Below are positions 44,400 through 56,199 of a DNA stretch of 64,000 bases, in pieces. The DNA is from Hermatobates lingyangjiaoensis (lineage: Eukaryota; Arthropoda; Insecta; Hemiptera; Hermatobatidae): positions 1 to 64,000 of the forward strand of contig JAPFBL010000531.1 of NCBI GenBank assembly GCA_026182355.1, read 5' to 3'. The stretch's first letter is position 1; each line of letters opens with the position of its first letter. The notes under the pieces were generated by a model. The model searched no databases, was not told where the DNA came from, and was given only the letters and a program-made list of their open reading frames with translations. The translations under genes and the position numbers were made by a program.

Positions 44400-46315
44400 G
44401 TACGTTCAACAATAACGTAAATAGTAACATATATGTAATATAAATATGTTACGATAATTATTTATTTAATAATTTACAAATAACAACATTAAGAAGAATG
44501 AAAAATACATTCTCTCAACATATTTTACCTAAATATGGAATTTACCTAAAGATCTTAGTCCCACTTTTGGTAATTTTATTGTTGTTTAGACAATAGTTGT
44601 TTTCATTACACGCATTTACTATTAATTTCTATTATACATATATGTAAAGAAAATTGTATTTGCCAAGAATCGGTCAGTTTTCCATGTTCAAATCAAACCT
44701 TCACAGCTAACGTTTTTGATTTAAAATTCTTTTTTGGATATTTTGCTTTAAACAGCTTATGTATTGAATTCCGAAAGTATATATAGTAAACAATTACATT
44801 AGAGGTCAAAAATGAATAATTTTAGAAATACAAACCTAAACATAACTGTTAGATAAAATATGAATGTGCTAAGGTAATATTATCAAGACCCACTTATTTC
44901 TTCATTATGTTGGGTAAAATAAATTCAGTATTTCAATTTACAAGTTTTTGTTTGTTTTAAATATATTTGGATGGGTATATAACTTGAATTGATGTTTTAT
45001 TTATTTATGTCATAATATAAATGATTTTTTTTGCTAGCTATACTTATTGTGTATTTATCTTGAATCAAGTTAAGAATACTATATCAAAAGCTTGGGCTAT
45101 ATAAGAATCTGTTTCCACGCCTTAATAACAAGAAACAACAATTAAAATTATCCCTGTTAATCATGTTCAGCGAATTTATTTCAATAACCATTGCTATAGA
45201 TTCTGAGTGACACAAAGGGTCACAGGTAGTCTAGTATAATTTAAAAATATACTATTCTCAGTAAAATTTAAAAAAAAATGGTTCCATCTTATTAAATGTA
45301 TTATTATTTCTTTGCTTTTTACAAGCTCTTTGAATTGAAAATAATTATCTATGCAAACTCTAGCACATAAATTTGCAACATATTAAAAATCAATTTAAAA
45401 TAGACTCAGAAAATGACTCTAGTCTTAATTATTTGCCCTTGCAATTCATTTGATTTTTTTTGCAAGGTTGTGACAATGATTACATTTTTCTTGAAATTAG
45501 CAAAATGGAGATAACAGCATTTAAACGAAGCACTGAATTAAATAGCTAAGTCAAAGAACTTAATAATATTTAATTTTAGCAATGTTGAGTAAATATAACA
45601 ATGTTGAGTGAATAAATATAAAATATATTATTGTCAACCTACCGTATAAATTCATATACAATTACAGTGAAATATAAAAAAGTTATTTCCTCAAAAAAAA
45701 ATGCAATATACCTCCATTTCATTATTTAGAATATTACATATTTAATTACTTTTCTTTATATTAATTACAATAGATGCAATTCCAATACGATCTTTTAATA
45801 ATAGAGAAAAATGTAAATAGTAATATTAATAATTATATTTACACAAAGAAATATCATAGATATTAATAAAATATGTTGTAATATGACTAATGATTCAGTT
45901 TTTAATTAAATTTTAACTTTTACATTGTTTAAAATTTCATATAAAATGTTGTAAACTAATTTTAACAACTTTAAAAAATAATCAGTAACAGAATATGAAT
46001 ATAATTACTTTTTTAATCAATGTCTCAATGCCAACAATAAGAAACGGTTATTTATTTTACAACCATTTTTGTATTAAAGTAATTTCAATAATCTAGCTTA
46101 AAATTAAGTTTTTAAAATTCAGCTCAAATTAAATTCATCTTATCTTGCAAATAGTTATAAAATAATTATGAACCTATTGCTGCTTAAATTTAATTATTGA
46201 TAAATAAGTAATTAATTTTAAACAGTGTTTAAAAAATCAGAACTGTTTTATGCAGTAATTCCTTAGGTTCCTAGCCTCTTCTAAGAGAGTTGACAGCTAG
46301 CGAATAATTTTTTAC
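44400..46315. other. AT-rich DNA, no gene seen
   Basis: Nearly 2 kb of AT-rich sequence without recognisable gene, RNA or repeat family. Confidence 0.5.
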
Positions 46316-46317
46316 TT

Positions 46318-46405
46318 TTTCTTTTACTTGTTGTTACGGTTGAAAGATTTTAGTCTTTTTTACCATTTCTTAATGGTTTCTTAATGATTTAGTGGTTTGA
46401 TCATA
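46318..46405 (+). repeat. Degenerate family T copy
   Basis: CTTGTTGTTACGGTTGAAAG, TTAGTC, CCATTTCTTA and GTGGTTTGATCA blocks appear in family order with gaps. The CTGACGA box is lost. The 60 bp before it match those before another degenerate copy at 58.05 kb. Confidence 0.6.
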
Positions 46406-46474
46406 CAAAAAATTAATTTAAAAAAAAATAATTAAATCTGACTATGTTAATTCAATCTGACATGTATTAAGGAA

Positions 46475-46735
46475 GGACTGTTTCCTAAATATATATATAT
46501 TGGGAGCAGACCTTCATTTAGACTTGCTCTATTGAAAAATATGCCAAATTTCATTTTCGTTCGTTTCCTATTTAATTTCTGAAGTTTTCTGAACTTGGTT
46601 TTCAACACTTCAGGTAAATTGAATACTAACTCTCCAAATGTTTTATTCTTGAATTCCATTTTGATAATCCAAAATATGCTATAAATCTAACAAAAAAAAC
46701 TACACTATAAATTATTCCTACGTTAGAATTAAACA
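46475..46735 (-). pseudogene. PLE N-terminal fragment (minus) ending in (TA)n
   Basis: The minus-strand frame from 46659 reads MEFKNKTFGELVFNLPEVL, then KLNRKRTKMKFGIFFNRASL and GLLP, then Ile-Tyr repeats. It is the inverted counterpart of 47207-47340, with the same 5' flank (AATTTATAGTGTAG). This copy extends further into the frame before meeting TA repeats and lacks most of the HHR. Confidence 0.65.
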
Positions 46736-47116
46736 ACAACATAGAAATTTTATACCAAGAAAAAAAACAAGAAATAGACTGCAAATTTTGGAAGCCCTTT
46801 GTATAAGAGAGCATAAACCCAACCTCAACAACTAGACAACGAGTTTCAACAGAATTTTAAAGCTCCATGCAGGAAGCCAACAAAATAACAACCCTGATTC
46901 AGTGACAGCATTTACTGTTCTAGTGAATTTAATTAACCAGATGAATCGAACTGGAAAACCTGGAATTTTGGAACCTCCGTTATGGTGTAACCTCCTCGTC
47001 GTGTTAATGTTGTCAATTCATTAGAATAGCAATGTAATAATTAGTACTAGAATATTAATAATAATTATTTTTAGTGTTTTTCTTAAGTCAATTTTTAAGC
47101 GTCATTATCTTAAATC

Positions 47117-47150
47117 CCTGAAGATGGTCTAGGATGACTGAAACGTAAGA
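47117..47150 (+). ncRNA. HHR-like motif (degenerate)
   Basis: CTGAAGA, T, a weak GGTC...GACT stem II, GAAA, ACGT and A. It lies about 60 bp before the PLE N-terminal frame, the same order as at 5.05 and 24.3 kb. Confidence 0.55.
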
Positions 47151-47206
47151 ATAATTTATAGTGTAGTTTTTGTTTTTAGATTTATAGCCTATTTTAGATT
47201 ATCAGT

Positions 47207-47345
47207 ATGGAATTCAAGAATAAAACATTTGGAGAGTTAGTGTTCAATTTACCTGAAGTGTTGAAAACCAATTTCAGAAAAGTTGAGAAATTAAATAGGA
47301 AACGAACGAAAATGAAAACTGGCATACTTTTTAATAGAATATATA
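47207..47345 (+). pseudogene. PLE N-terminal fragment ending in (TA)n
   Basis: MEFKNKTFGELVFNLPEVL is followed by EKLNRKRTKMKTGILFN and then by a short TA tract, where the match to other PLE starts ends. Its twin lies inverted at 46475-46735, so the two form an inverted pair around a spacer of about 375 bp. The methionine at 47207 is conserved in both and may be the natural start of this PLE frame. Confidence 0.65.
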
Positions 47346-47513
47346 TATATATAAGTTATGTTCTTGCCTCCAAATATTGTGTTTTTAAAAAAAAAGATTT
47401 ATTTGCTAAGTTACAATCTATAATTTCACTAGCTATTTTACTATTAGTTAAATCTAATAGGAGTCTGTCAATTAATTGTCTTTATAAATAAAATAATGAT
47501 TTTGTCTGTACAT

Positions 47514-48900
47514 TGCTTAGAACTGACTCATTTCAAGTTTTCTTTACGTTTCATACATTGGAGAAACCGAATCCACCCTTAGAAAAATTTCTGTCGGTTT
47601 GTCGGTTTGTCGGTTTGTCCGCAAAACTTTGTCACAGGTAAACTCAGCTACCATAAGACATATAAAGCTGAAACTTTTACAGTAGATTTGTGTAGGTCTA
47701 ACTTAAAATATAGGCTATGAATTGATTGGAAATTCAACGTAGAAGTGAAGTTATGGACGTTTAACGCAAAAATGTTTGTCACAAGTAAACTCAGCCACCA
47801 TAAGACATAGCGAGCTGAAACATTGACACTGGATTTGTGTGTGCCTAACTTAAAATATGGGCTCTAAATAGATTATTAATTCAGTACAGAAGCGAAGTTA
47901 TGGGGCTTTTAGCTGTATTTTCCTAACTTCACAGACAAGTTTGTTTTGAAAATACACAGGTGTGGCAAGTAGGTATTGTTAGTTGATTTTAATTTCAATT
48001 GAGCATATGAATATATTGCGTATTTGACATCATTGAAATGGTGTTTCACAGAGTTAAGGATGTACTATCTATTGAGAATAAATTTTTTGTAAACGAGCAA
48101 TTCTCAACTCTTAATATGAACAGGCAGAAGAAATCAACAAACAAGTTCTTACGCTATATGAAGCCGAGGAAAGAACTTACAAGTCAGTAAAGAGATTGGA
48201 TTAGTGATGAAGAAGGAGTTCATTATCTAATTGAATTTCTTAACTCTGAATTTATTTCTCCTGGACTGCCTGCTCATGAGTAAAAACTTAAAGTAGAGCA
48301 CCAATCATGCTACAATTTAGTAGCAGTAACAAATTTCATGTTACGAAACATGAGTGCCCCAAAACTGTGCAACGGGACACGACTCTGTGCTCTACACAGA
48401 TATGCCATAGAGGCGGACATAATGACTGGATGTGGTATTGGGGAGTCTGTGTGTATACTTCACATACCATTGATTCCGAGCCACTGTCTGTTTACGTTGA
48501 AATGATTGCAAAGTCGGGTCAGAGTCTATTTCGCAATGACGTTAACTAAGTCGCAAAGGGAGACTTCATCTAACGCAGGAATACAAGGTAGCAAAACCAA
48601 GTTTTTCTCACATGGTCAAATGTAGTTTACATGCTCAACGGTCAGAGGTTTCAACTCTTTCTTCTACCATGAACCTGAAGGACAGACAGCTAATGTAGTG
48701 TATAAGCTGGAGGCATTTGTTTAACACTGTAGTAATAATGGTATTTTCTACTATTCTATAATTTCTAATGACATTTTGAAATACCAAAAATGACGGAACT
48801 TCTGATTCCTCCGTGGTATAGCCGAAAGGCAATAGGCACACGGCAATAAACCAAAACAGGAACTTCTGATTCCGTCAAAGACGGGTACGTTTGCTATGTA
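47514..48900 (+). mobile_element. Decayed Helitron with helicase remains
   Basis: The left part (47514-47940) has the TTTGTC..GTAAACTCAGC.AC blocks repeated twice. The middle holds a helicase pseudogene. The right end, CCGTCAAAGACGG hairpin followed by GTACGTTTGCTA at 48877-48897, is like a Helitron 3' end but reads CTAT instead of CTAG. The related short element at 49304-49626 shares both ends. Confidence 0.65.
48060..48645 (+). pseudogene. Helitron Pif1-like helicase, C-terminal part, broken
   Basis: With frameshifts and stops, the translation follows the C-terminal helicase region of Helitron Rep/Hel proteins. It shows EQAEEINKQVL and EERTYKSV (usual EINxxVLxxL.GEERTY), EFLNSEFISPGLPAHE (stop) KLKV, and LRNM..PKLCNGTRL. 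Further on are EADIMTGCGIGESV, IPLIPS and the helicase motif FAMTLTKSQ, then KFFSHGQ. The rolling-circle Rep domain and helicase motifs I-III are absent. At least three stop codons and one phase change show it is dead. Confidence 0.8.
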
Positions 48901-48939
48901 TTATATATAACTGTCAACTTTTTTTAATTTAATATTTGC

Positions 48940-49300
48940 TTAATAAATACACTGGTAATAATGTAAGGTATGGGACCAGAGTAGCCCAGTGGCTTGCGTG
49001 ATCGCCGATGACAGTAGTGCAAATGTATTATAAATAAATGTAACAAACAAATATTTTTTTGAATTTAAAATGTGGATAATATAAAAGATGGTAATATAGT
49101 AAAGGGATCTAGCCAGGGTTGCCAGTAGCTTGCTTGCTCGCCGATGACAGTAGTGCAAATGTATTATAAATAAACACAACAAAAATTTTTTTTTTAATTT
49201 AATATTTGCGTAATATAAACACTGGTAATAAAGTAAGGTATGGAACCAGAGTAGCCCAGTGGCTTGCGTGCTAGCTTTTGACTGGGAGCACGTTAATTAG
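48940..49300 (+). repeat. Three diverged tandem units with tRNA A-box-like motif
   Basis: Units starting near 48950, 49085 and 49200 share AGTAGCCCAGTGGCTTGC and GATGACAGTAGTGCAAATG. AGTAGCCCAGTGG fits a tRNA A box, suggesting a SINE-like origin, but no B box was found. Confidence 0.55.
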
Positions 49301-49303
49301 AAC

Positions 49304-49626
49304 TAACTCATTTCAAGTTTTCTTTACGTTTCATACTTCAGAGTAGCCACATGTACCCTTAGAATAATTTCTGTCTGTCGGTTTGTCCACAAAATATTGC
49401 TACCATAAGACATATAAAGCTGAAACATTGATTGTAGATTTGTGTATGTCTAACTTAAAATCTAATCTTTGTATACAGAGGCTTTTTTTTAGCACTGTAC
49501 TAATAATGGTATTTTCTACTATTCTATAACTTCTAATTGTAGTATTAGTATAATACTATAATTGATATTTTGGAATACCAAGTATAATAGAATTTTTGAT
49601 TCCGTCAAAGACGGGTACGTTTGCTA
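49304..49626 (+). mobile_element. Short non-autonomous Helitron derivative
   Basis: It shares its beginning with 47514 (GAACTAACTCATTTCAAG) and its end with 48900. The 3' end is a proper Helitron terminus: CCGTC AAA GACGG hairpin, nine bases, CTAG, then T. The helicase segment is deleted. No terminal inverted repeats, as expected. Confidence 0.7.
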
Positions 49627-49741
49627 GTTTGAATAATAAAATAATGAACCAAACAGTTTAAGCCAAGACTCCTGAGAACATATTATTAAAATTACTGAGG
49701 GTCTTACAAATTGGCTTGAGAAATAATTGAGGACAAAACTA

Positions 49742-52700
49742 GACGGAGGTTTTGACAAGACTGACTGAGTGGTTGGACAAGACTGAGACAAGACTAGGTG
49801 TAGGGTTTTGACAAGACTGAGACAAGACTAGGTGTAGGGTTTTGACAAGACTGACTGAGTGGTTGGACAAGACTAGGTGTAGGGTTTTGACAAGACTGAC
49901 TGAGTGGTTGGACAAGACTAGGTGTAGGGTTTTGACAAGACTGACTGAGTGGTTGGACAAGACTGAGACAAGACTAGGTGTAGGGTTATGAGAAGACTGA
50001 CTGAGTGGTTGGACAAGACATTGATTGACAAGACTAGGTGTAGGGTTTTGAGAAGACTGACTGAAGTGGTTGGACAAGACTGAGACAAGACTAGGTGTAG
50101 GGTTTTGACAAGACTGACTGAGTGGTTGGACAAGACTGAGACAAGACTAGGTGTAGGGTTTTGAAAGACTGACTGAGTGGTTGGACAAGACTGAGACAAG
50201 ACTAGGTGTAGGGTTTTGAGAAGACTGACTGAGTGGTTGGACAAGACTGAGACAAGACTAGGTGTAGGGTTTTGAGAAGACTGACTGAGTGGTTGGACAA
50301 GACTAGGTGTAGGGTTTTGACAAGACTGACTGAGTGGTTGGACAAGACTAGGTGTAGGGTTTTGACAAGACTGACTGAGTGGTTGGACAAGACTGAGACA
50401 AGACTTGGTGTAGGGTTTTGAGAAGACTGACTGAGTGGTTGGACAAGACTGAGACAAGACTAGGTGTAGGGTTTTGAGAAGACTGACTGAGTGGTTGGAC
50501 AAGACTGAGACAAGACTAGGTGTAGGGTTTTGAGAAGACTGACTGAGTGGTTGGACAAGACTGAGACAAGACTAGGTGTAGGGTTTTGACAAGACTGACT
50601 GAGTGGTTGGACAAGACTAGGTGTAGGGTTTTGACAAGACTGACTGAGTGGTTGGACAAGACTAGGTGTAGGGTTTTGAGAAGACTGACTGAGTGGTTGG
50701 ACAAGACTAGGTGTAGGGTTTTGACAAGACTGACTGAGTGGTTGGACAAGACTAGGTGTAGGGTTTTGAGAAGACTGACTGAGTGGTTGGACAAGATTAG
50801 GTGTAGGGTTTTGACAAGACTGACTGAGTGGTTGGACAAGACTGAGACAAGACTAGGTGTAGGGTTTTGACAAGACTGACTGAGTGGTTGGACAAGATTA
50901 GGTGTAGGGTTTTGACAAGACTGACTGAGTGGTTGGACAAGACTGAGACAAGACTAGGTGTAGGGTTTTGACAAGACTGACTGAGTGGTTGGACAAGATT
51001 AGGTGTAGGGTTTTGACAAGACTGACTGAGTGGTTGGACAAGACTAGGTGTAGGGTTTTGACAAGACTGACTGAGTGGTTGGACAAGACTGAGACAAGAC
51101 TAGGTGTAGGGTTTTGAGAAGACTGACTGAGTGGTTGGACAAGACTGAGACAAGACTAGGTGTAGGGTTTTGAGAAGACTGACTGAGTGGTTGGACAAGA
51201 CTGAGACAAGACTAGGTGTAGGGTTTTGACAAGACTGACTGAGTGGTTGGACAAGACTGAGACAAGACTAGGTGTAGGGTTTTGAGAAGACTGACTGAGT
51301 GGTTGGACAAGACTGAGACAAGACTAGGTGTAGGGTTTTGAGAAGACTGACTGAGTGGTTGGACAAGACTGAGACAAGACTAGGTGTAGGGTTTTGAGAA
51401 GACTGACTGAGTGGTTGGACAAGACTGAGACAAGACTAGGTGTAGGGTTTTGACAAGACTGACTGAGTGGTTGGACAAGACTGAGACAAGACTAGGTGTA
51501 GGGTTTTGAGAAGACTGACTGAGTGGTTGGACAAGACTGAGACAAGACTAGGTGTAGGGTTTTGAGAAGACTGACTGAGTGGTTGGACAAGACTGAGACA
51601 AGACTAGGTGTAGGGTTTTGAGAAGACTGACTGAGTGGTTGGACAAGACTGAGACAAGACTAGGTGTAGGGTTTTGAGAAGACTGACTGAGTGGTTGGAC
51701 AAGACTGAGACAAGACTAGGTGTAGGGTTTTGAGAAGACTGACTGAGTGGTTGGACAAGACTGAGACAAGACTAGGTGTAGGGTTTTGAGAAGACTGACT
51801 GAGTGGTTGGACAAGACTGAGACAAGACTAGGTGTAGGGTTTTGAGAAGACTGACTGAGTGGTTGGACAAGACTAGGTGTTAGGGTTTTGACAAGACTGA
51901 CTGAGTGGTTGGACAAGACTAGGTGTAGGGTTTTGACAAGACTGACTGAGTGGTTGGACAAGATTAGGTGTAGGGTTTTGACAAGACTGACTGAGTGGTT
52001 GGACAAGACTGAGGTTTGATAGGTGATGTTGGTTTGACAAGACTGACTGAGTGGTTGGACAAGACTGAGACAAGACTAGGTGTAGGGTTTTGACAAGACT
52101 GACTGAGTGGTTGGACAAGACTGAGACAAGACTAGGTGTAGGGTTTTGAGAAGACTGACTGAGTGGTTGGACAAGACTGAGACAAGACTAGGTGTAGGGT
52201 TTTGACAAGACTGACTGAGTGGTTGGACAAGACTGAGACAAGACTAGGTGTAGGGTTTTGACAAGACTGACTGAGTGGTTGGACAAGACTGAGACAAGAC
52301 TAGGTGTAGGGTTTTGACAAGACTGACTGAGTGGTTGGACAAGACTAGGTGTAGGGTTTTGACAAGACTGACTGAGTGGTTGGACAAGACTGAGACAAGA
52401 CTAGGTGTAGGGTTTTGACAAGACTGACTGAGTGGTTGGACAAGACTGAGACAAGACTAGGTGTAGGGTTTTGAGAAGACTGACTGAGTGGTTGGACAAG
52501 ACTGAGACAAGACTAGGTGTAGGGTTTTGAGAAGACTGACTGAGTGGTTGGACAAGACTGAGACAAGACTAGGTGTAGGGTTTTGAGAAGACTGACTGAG
52601 TGGTTGGACAAGACTAGGTGTAGGGTTTTGACAAGACTGACTGAGTGGTTGGACAAGACTAGGTGTAGGGTTTTGACAAGACTGACTGAGTGGTTGGACA

Positions 52701-53424
52701 AGATTAGGTGTAGGGTTTTGACAAGACTGACTGAGTGGTTGGACAAGACTAGGTGTAGGGTTTTGACAAGACTGACTGAGTGGTTGGACAAGACTGAGAC
52801 AAGACTAGGTGTAGGGTTTTGACAAGACTGACTGAGTGGTTGGACAAGACTGAGACAAGACTAGGTGTAGGGTTTTGAGAAGACTGACTGAGTGGTTGGA
52901 CAAGACTGAGACAAGACTAGGTGTAGGGTTTTGACAAGACTGACTGAGTGGTTGGACAAGACTGAGACAAGACTAGGTGTAGGGTTTTGACAAGACTGAC
53001 TGAGTGGTTGGACAAGACTGAGACAAGACTAGGTGTAGGGTTTTGACAAGACTGACTGAGTGGTTGGACAAGACTAGGTGTAGGGTTTTGACAAGACTGA
53101 CTGAGTGGTTGGACAAGACTGAGACAAGACTAGGTGTAGGGTTTTGACAAGACTGACTGAGTGGTTGGACAAGACTGAGACAAGACTAGGTGTAGGGTTT
53201 TGACAAGACTGACTGAGTGGTTGGACAAGACTGAGACAAGACTAGGTGTAGGGTTTTGAGAAGACTGACTGAGTGGTTGGACAAGACTGAGACAAGACTA
53301 GGTGTAGGGTTTTGACAAGACTGACTGAGTGATTGGACAAGACTGAGACAAGACTAGGTGTAGGGTTTTGACAAGACTGACTGAGTGGTTGGACAAGACT
53401 AGGTGTAGGGTTTTGACAAGACTG
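49742..53424 (+). repeat. 58/47-bp satellite array, 3.7 kb
   Basis: The array has two unit lengths: 58 bp, and 47 bp lacking an 11-bp block (TGAGACAAGAC) that is itself a near copy of the adjacent sequence. All units share GACTGACTGAGTGGTTGGAC and CTAGGTGTAGGGTTTTGA; the next base pair alternates between ACAAG and AGAAG. A TTAG variant of CTAG occurs in several 47-bp units. Neither length is a multiple of three, so long frames on both strands are accidental. Confidence 0.95.
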
Positions 53425-53544
53425 GAGCTGCGGCGCAGCGCTAGCTCTTATATAAAGTTTTAAAGCTTACATTGCACTTTGTTCTATACTCCTGCCTGGT
53501 GCAGCTGCCTCTGGGATAAAGAAGGTGATTGTTTGTTACCAGCT

Positions 53545-53720
53545 AACTTATATACATATATATATATATATATAATATATATATCAGAACTATAATATAT
53601 TGAATATATTATATCATAACTCGGTCTTATTATTTATCTTATAATTATCCCTGTTTATTTATTGCTTTTTAAATTTTAACCTGAAGAAGAACAATATATG
53701 TTCGAAACGCGTTGTAAAGA
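53545..53720 (+). ncRNA. (TA)n tract and HHR-like motif
   Basis: After a (TA)n tract (53553-53585) the HHR-like block lies at 53681-53713: CTGAAGA, A, GAACA...TGTTC, GAAA, ACGCGT, T. Core boxes other than U7 are intact. The downstream ATTTTACAATGAGCAAATGC resembles the border of the 38.4-kb copy. Confidence 0.7.
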
Positions 53721-53759
53721 TATATATATGTAGGTTGTTATTTTTTATTTTACAATGAG

Positions 53760-54290
53760 CAAATGCCACATGATAACTGCTACAGCATCTTTGATTCTTT
53801 GTTTGAATATATATCGAAATATATTTGATTACACTACCAGTAAATATTATTTTTACCAATTATTACCTATTAAATGGCCGTTAAAAGGAATAATTTTGAG
53901 GCTAATAAGTTGAAGCATTAGGAGGCAATGAAAGTTGAGTCGACTGGAAGCATAAAGTAGACTAATTTATTTTCCAATGGACAGGAACATAATGAACCTG
54001 CCAAACTCCATTAGCTATAGGCTTTTGTTCGGTCCTTTATGCCTACGGCGTAATCAAGCCAGACTCTAGCAGCTGCAAAAGCAAAACAGCAAGCTGTATG
54101 CTTAGCAGAACTATTTAAAATCTCATAATTAAGTCATTAATTAAAAAACTTTTTAGATTTCTATGTTTTGTGTAAATTGTTTCTAATCAAATGTTTATTA
54201 AGAATTAAAATAACTTTTCTTTGAAGTATCTAATTTTAATGAAAAGTGAAATAACGATATTTAAGATCTTTAAAAAATTAATTCAATTAT
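53760..54290. other. AT-rich DNA, no gene seen
   Basis: No recognisable gene. Confidence 0.5.
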
Positions 54291-54296
54291 TTTGAT

Positions 54297-54365
54297 GGGG
54301 GGACTGTGTAGCACAATGGTTTGCATGCTTGCCTCTGCGTTTGTAGATCTGAGTTTTATTTTATT
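54297..54365 (+). repeat. tRNA-derived SINE-like fragment
   Basis: GTGTAGCACAATGGTTTGCA fits a tRNA A box; about 35 bp later GATCTGAGTTTTATT stands where a B box is expected but is degenerate. Likely a SINE head fragment. Confidence 0.4.
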
Positions 54366-54377
54366 ATTATTATTACT

Positions 54378-54621
54378 TAAGGATGACTATTGCACTGCGT
54401 TTAAAAGACTATTGTACCTCCCCTCTGCTATACTAATGTACCCCAGTAGTTTGCTTTAACGTCTCCAAGAAGATCAGCATTTTGATGGGCTCAGAGGTAA
54501 AAGTTTTTCTATGGTTTGTTGAGTGTCCCGAAGCACCTACCTTTGTGTAGAAAAGTTGGCTGACAGTCAGTCAGCAGGTGCAACAGTATTTCTTCTTCTT
54601 TGCAGAATCTGCACAAACCAT
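54378..54621 (-). pseudogene. LINE ORF2 C-terminal remnant (zinc knuckle)
   Basis: The minus-strand translation begins DGLCRFCKEEEILLHLLTDC, a C-x2-C-x7-H-x4-C knuckle as found after the RNase H region in R1/Jockey-type LINEs (CRFC.EEEET..H.L..C). It then continues with several stops to GDVKANYWGTL and the 3' flank. The reverse transcriptase and endonuclease are absent. Family assignment within LINEs is open. Confidence 0.65.
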
Positions 54622-54644
54622 CATTGATAATGACCATTCAGGCT

Positions 54645-54695
54645 CCTACGTTTCGGGAGAAAGTGAATTCCTTTTTCCTTCTTCGGGGCAGTCTT
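54645..54695 (-). ncRNA. HHR-like motif beside the LINE remnant (degenerate)
   Basis: Minus strand: CCGAAGA (from CTGAAGA), A, a long GG...CC stem II, GAAA, ACGT, A. It keeps the shared plan of the other motifs but has a changed first box. Confidence 0.45.
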
Positions 54696-54719
54696 TTGAC
54701 AGCCGGTTCTTTAGATGTA

Positions 54720-55585
54720 TGACGGTTTCACAAATTTAATTCATATATGTATACATATATAATCTTTGCCGATATGAAGGGGAGAAGGAGATTAAAATAA
54801 CTATTGGATAGAACGATCTTCAACCGTTATATCCTTACTGGATAAGACTGTAACACCTAGAAATTGTAATTTCAAAATCCACCAAACAGAAATTGATAAA
54901 TCTTTAAAAATACATTATTTTTTCAAAACATTACAATAATATTTTCATTTATTAGAGTTGTACAGTGAGTTAGTGTATTGGTGAACTGATAGTTCAAAAC
55001 AATTTTAATTTTTCATTTGAATAAGTTTCCAACTATTATTCAAAAAAGAAAGAAAAAATCTTTAATTTGATTTAATTTACTTCTTTTTTTTCTATTTATT
55101 TCTTAATGGTCGATCAAATAGATAAGAAAATCCATTTAGTTAATGAACTAAAAAAAAAAAAAAAACTGTTTGTAAAGCTTTTAATGAAAAAAGAAAGCTA
55201 AAATTTAACTTTACTTGGCTCAATAAGTTAAATAACGTCAAAAGCGCAAGAAGAAGAGACAGAAAGTTAATGACAAATTCCAAACATTTCCAAGAAATTT
55301 AATCTCTCTTGCCAATGATTCAAATGTTTATTTGTAAAACAATTTAATAAATTATGAAGACTTCAATAAACAAATATGCATTATGAAGTGAACAGTAGCT
55401 CGACAGTCATCTAATAGTATTTTAAAAATGAGTAGGTCTTATTTCTCGTGAAAAACTTTAATTCGTTCTGCTGAACACGGTTCTTACTTTTTCTTTTTTC
55501 AGTCAGACTACCATTATTCATTTTCATTCATGAAACTCTTTTATATCTGTAAGTCATTTTATTCTCGTATATCTTTCTTTTTAAT
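54720..55585. other. AT-rich DNA, no gene seen
   Basis: No recognisable gene. A (TA)n tract lies at 55590-55625 directly before the PLE remnant. Confidence 0.5.
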
Positions 55586-55627
55586 TGCCTATATATATAT
55601 ATATATATTATATATATATATATATGT

Positions 55628-55825
55628 TCCGTTAGCAACAACCAAAATTTACCTGTTGCCATCCACGCTAACTCCCACGGTCTCACCTTTAATGAATGCT
55701 TCAGAGTACAGATCCTGCGACAGATTCCTCCTGATGACTATACTGTAACCCTCAGAGCATCCCAGGAGGCACATATTTGCTTGCTCAAGGCACGTTCCAA
55801 ACCCGGTTTAAACCTTAAGCGATAA
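55628..55825 (+). pseudogene. Retroelement GIY-YIG C-terminal fragment
   Basis: Read without a start codon, 65 residues end at a TAA. They give NLPVAIHANSHGLTFNECF, then VQILRQIPPD, then RASQEAHICLLKARSKPGLN. The pattern 'H..SH......F.V..L......R..EEA.I...KP.LN' is that of PLE-type GIY-YIG domains. The catalytic-helix glutamate is probably the E of SQEAHI. Sequence 5' of 55628 is a (TA)n tract, so the copy is truncated there. An HHR motif of family E follows 470 bp downstream. Confidence 0.6.
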
Positions 55826-55839
55826 ATATATTTTATCTT

Positions 55840-56190
55840 TATTTTATTTATATATATATATATATTTTTTATTTAGTATTTATTTATTTTTATTTTATTT
55901 TATTTTATTTATTTTTATTCCTATTTTTAAATTGCTTTAATTATTTATTTATTTTATATTATTACATTTATTTTTAATTGATCTTATCCTTGTATTTTCA
56001 TTTGTTTCTCATCGCCTTACCAACTCTGTTATCTTCCTTTTTCATGCTTTTAGGTATTTTTCACGGTATTCCTTTTTATACTTCATTTATCTTCCTGCTG
56101 TTTATTTTACCTTCAATCAACCAGAACTGCTTTTCTTAATTCTTAATTTTAATTTTAATATTAATTTTCTTCTGATCGTCTCTACTTCAT
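55840..56190 (+). repeat. T-rich low-complexity DNA
   Basis: (TA)n at 55850-55868 followed by ATTTT- and TTTA-type repeats to about 55975, then T-rich unique sequence. No gene. Confidence 0.7.
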
Positions 56191-56199
56191 TACTTCCTG

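Noticed and set aside
49739..52822. Long open frames on both strands reading LTEWLDKTRCRVL or SNHSVSLVKTLHLVL repeats
   Set aside because: They are translations of the 58/47-bp satellite; unit lengths are not multiples of three and frames exist on both strands.
49790..53410. Telomere-like TAGGGTTT in each satellite unit
   Set aside because: It occurs once per 47-58 bp and is never tandem, so it is not telomeric repeat.
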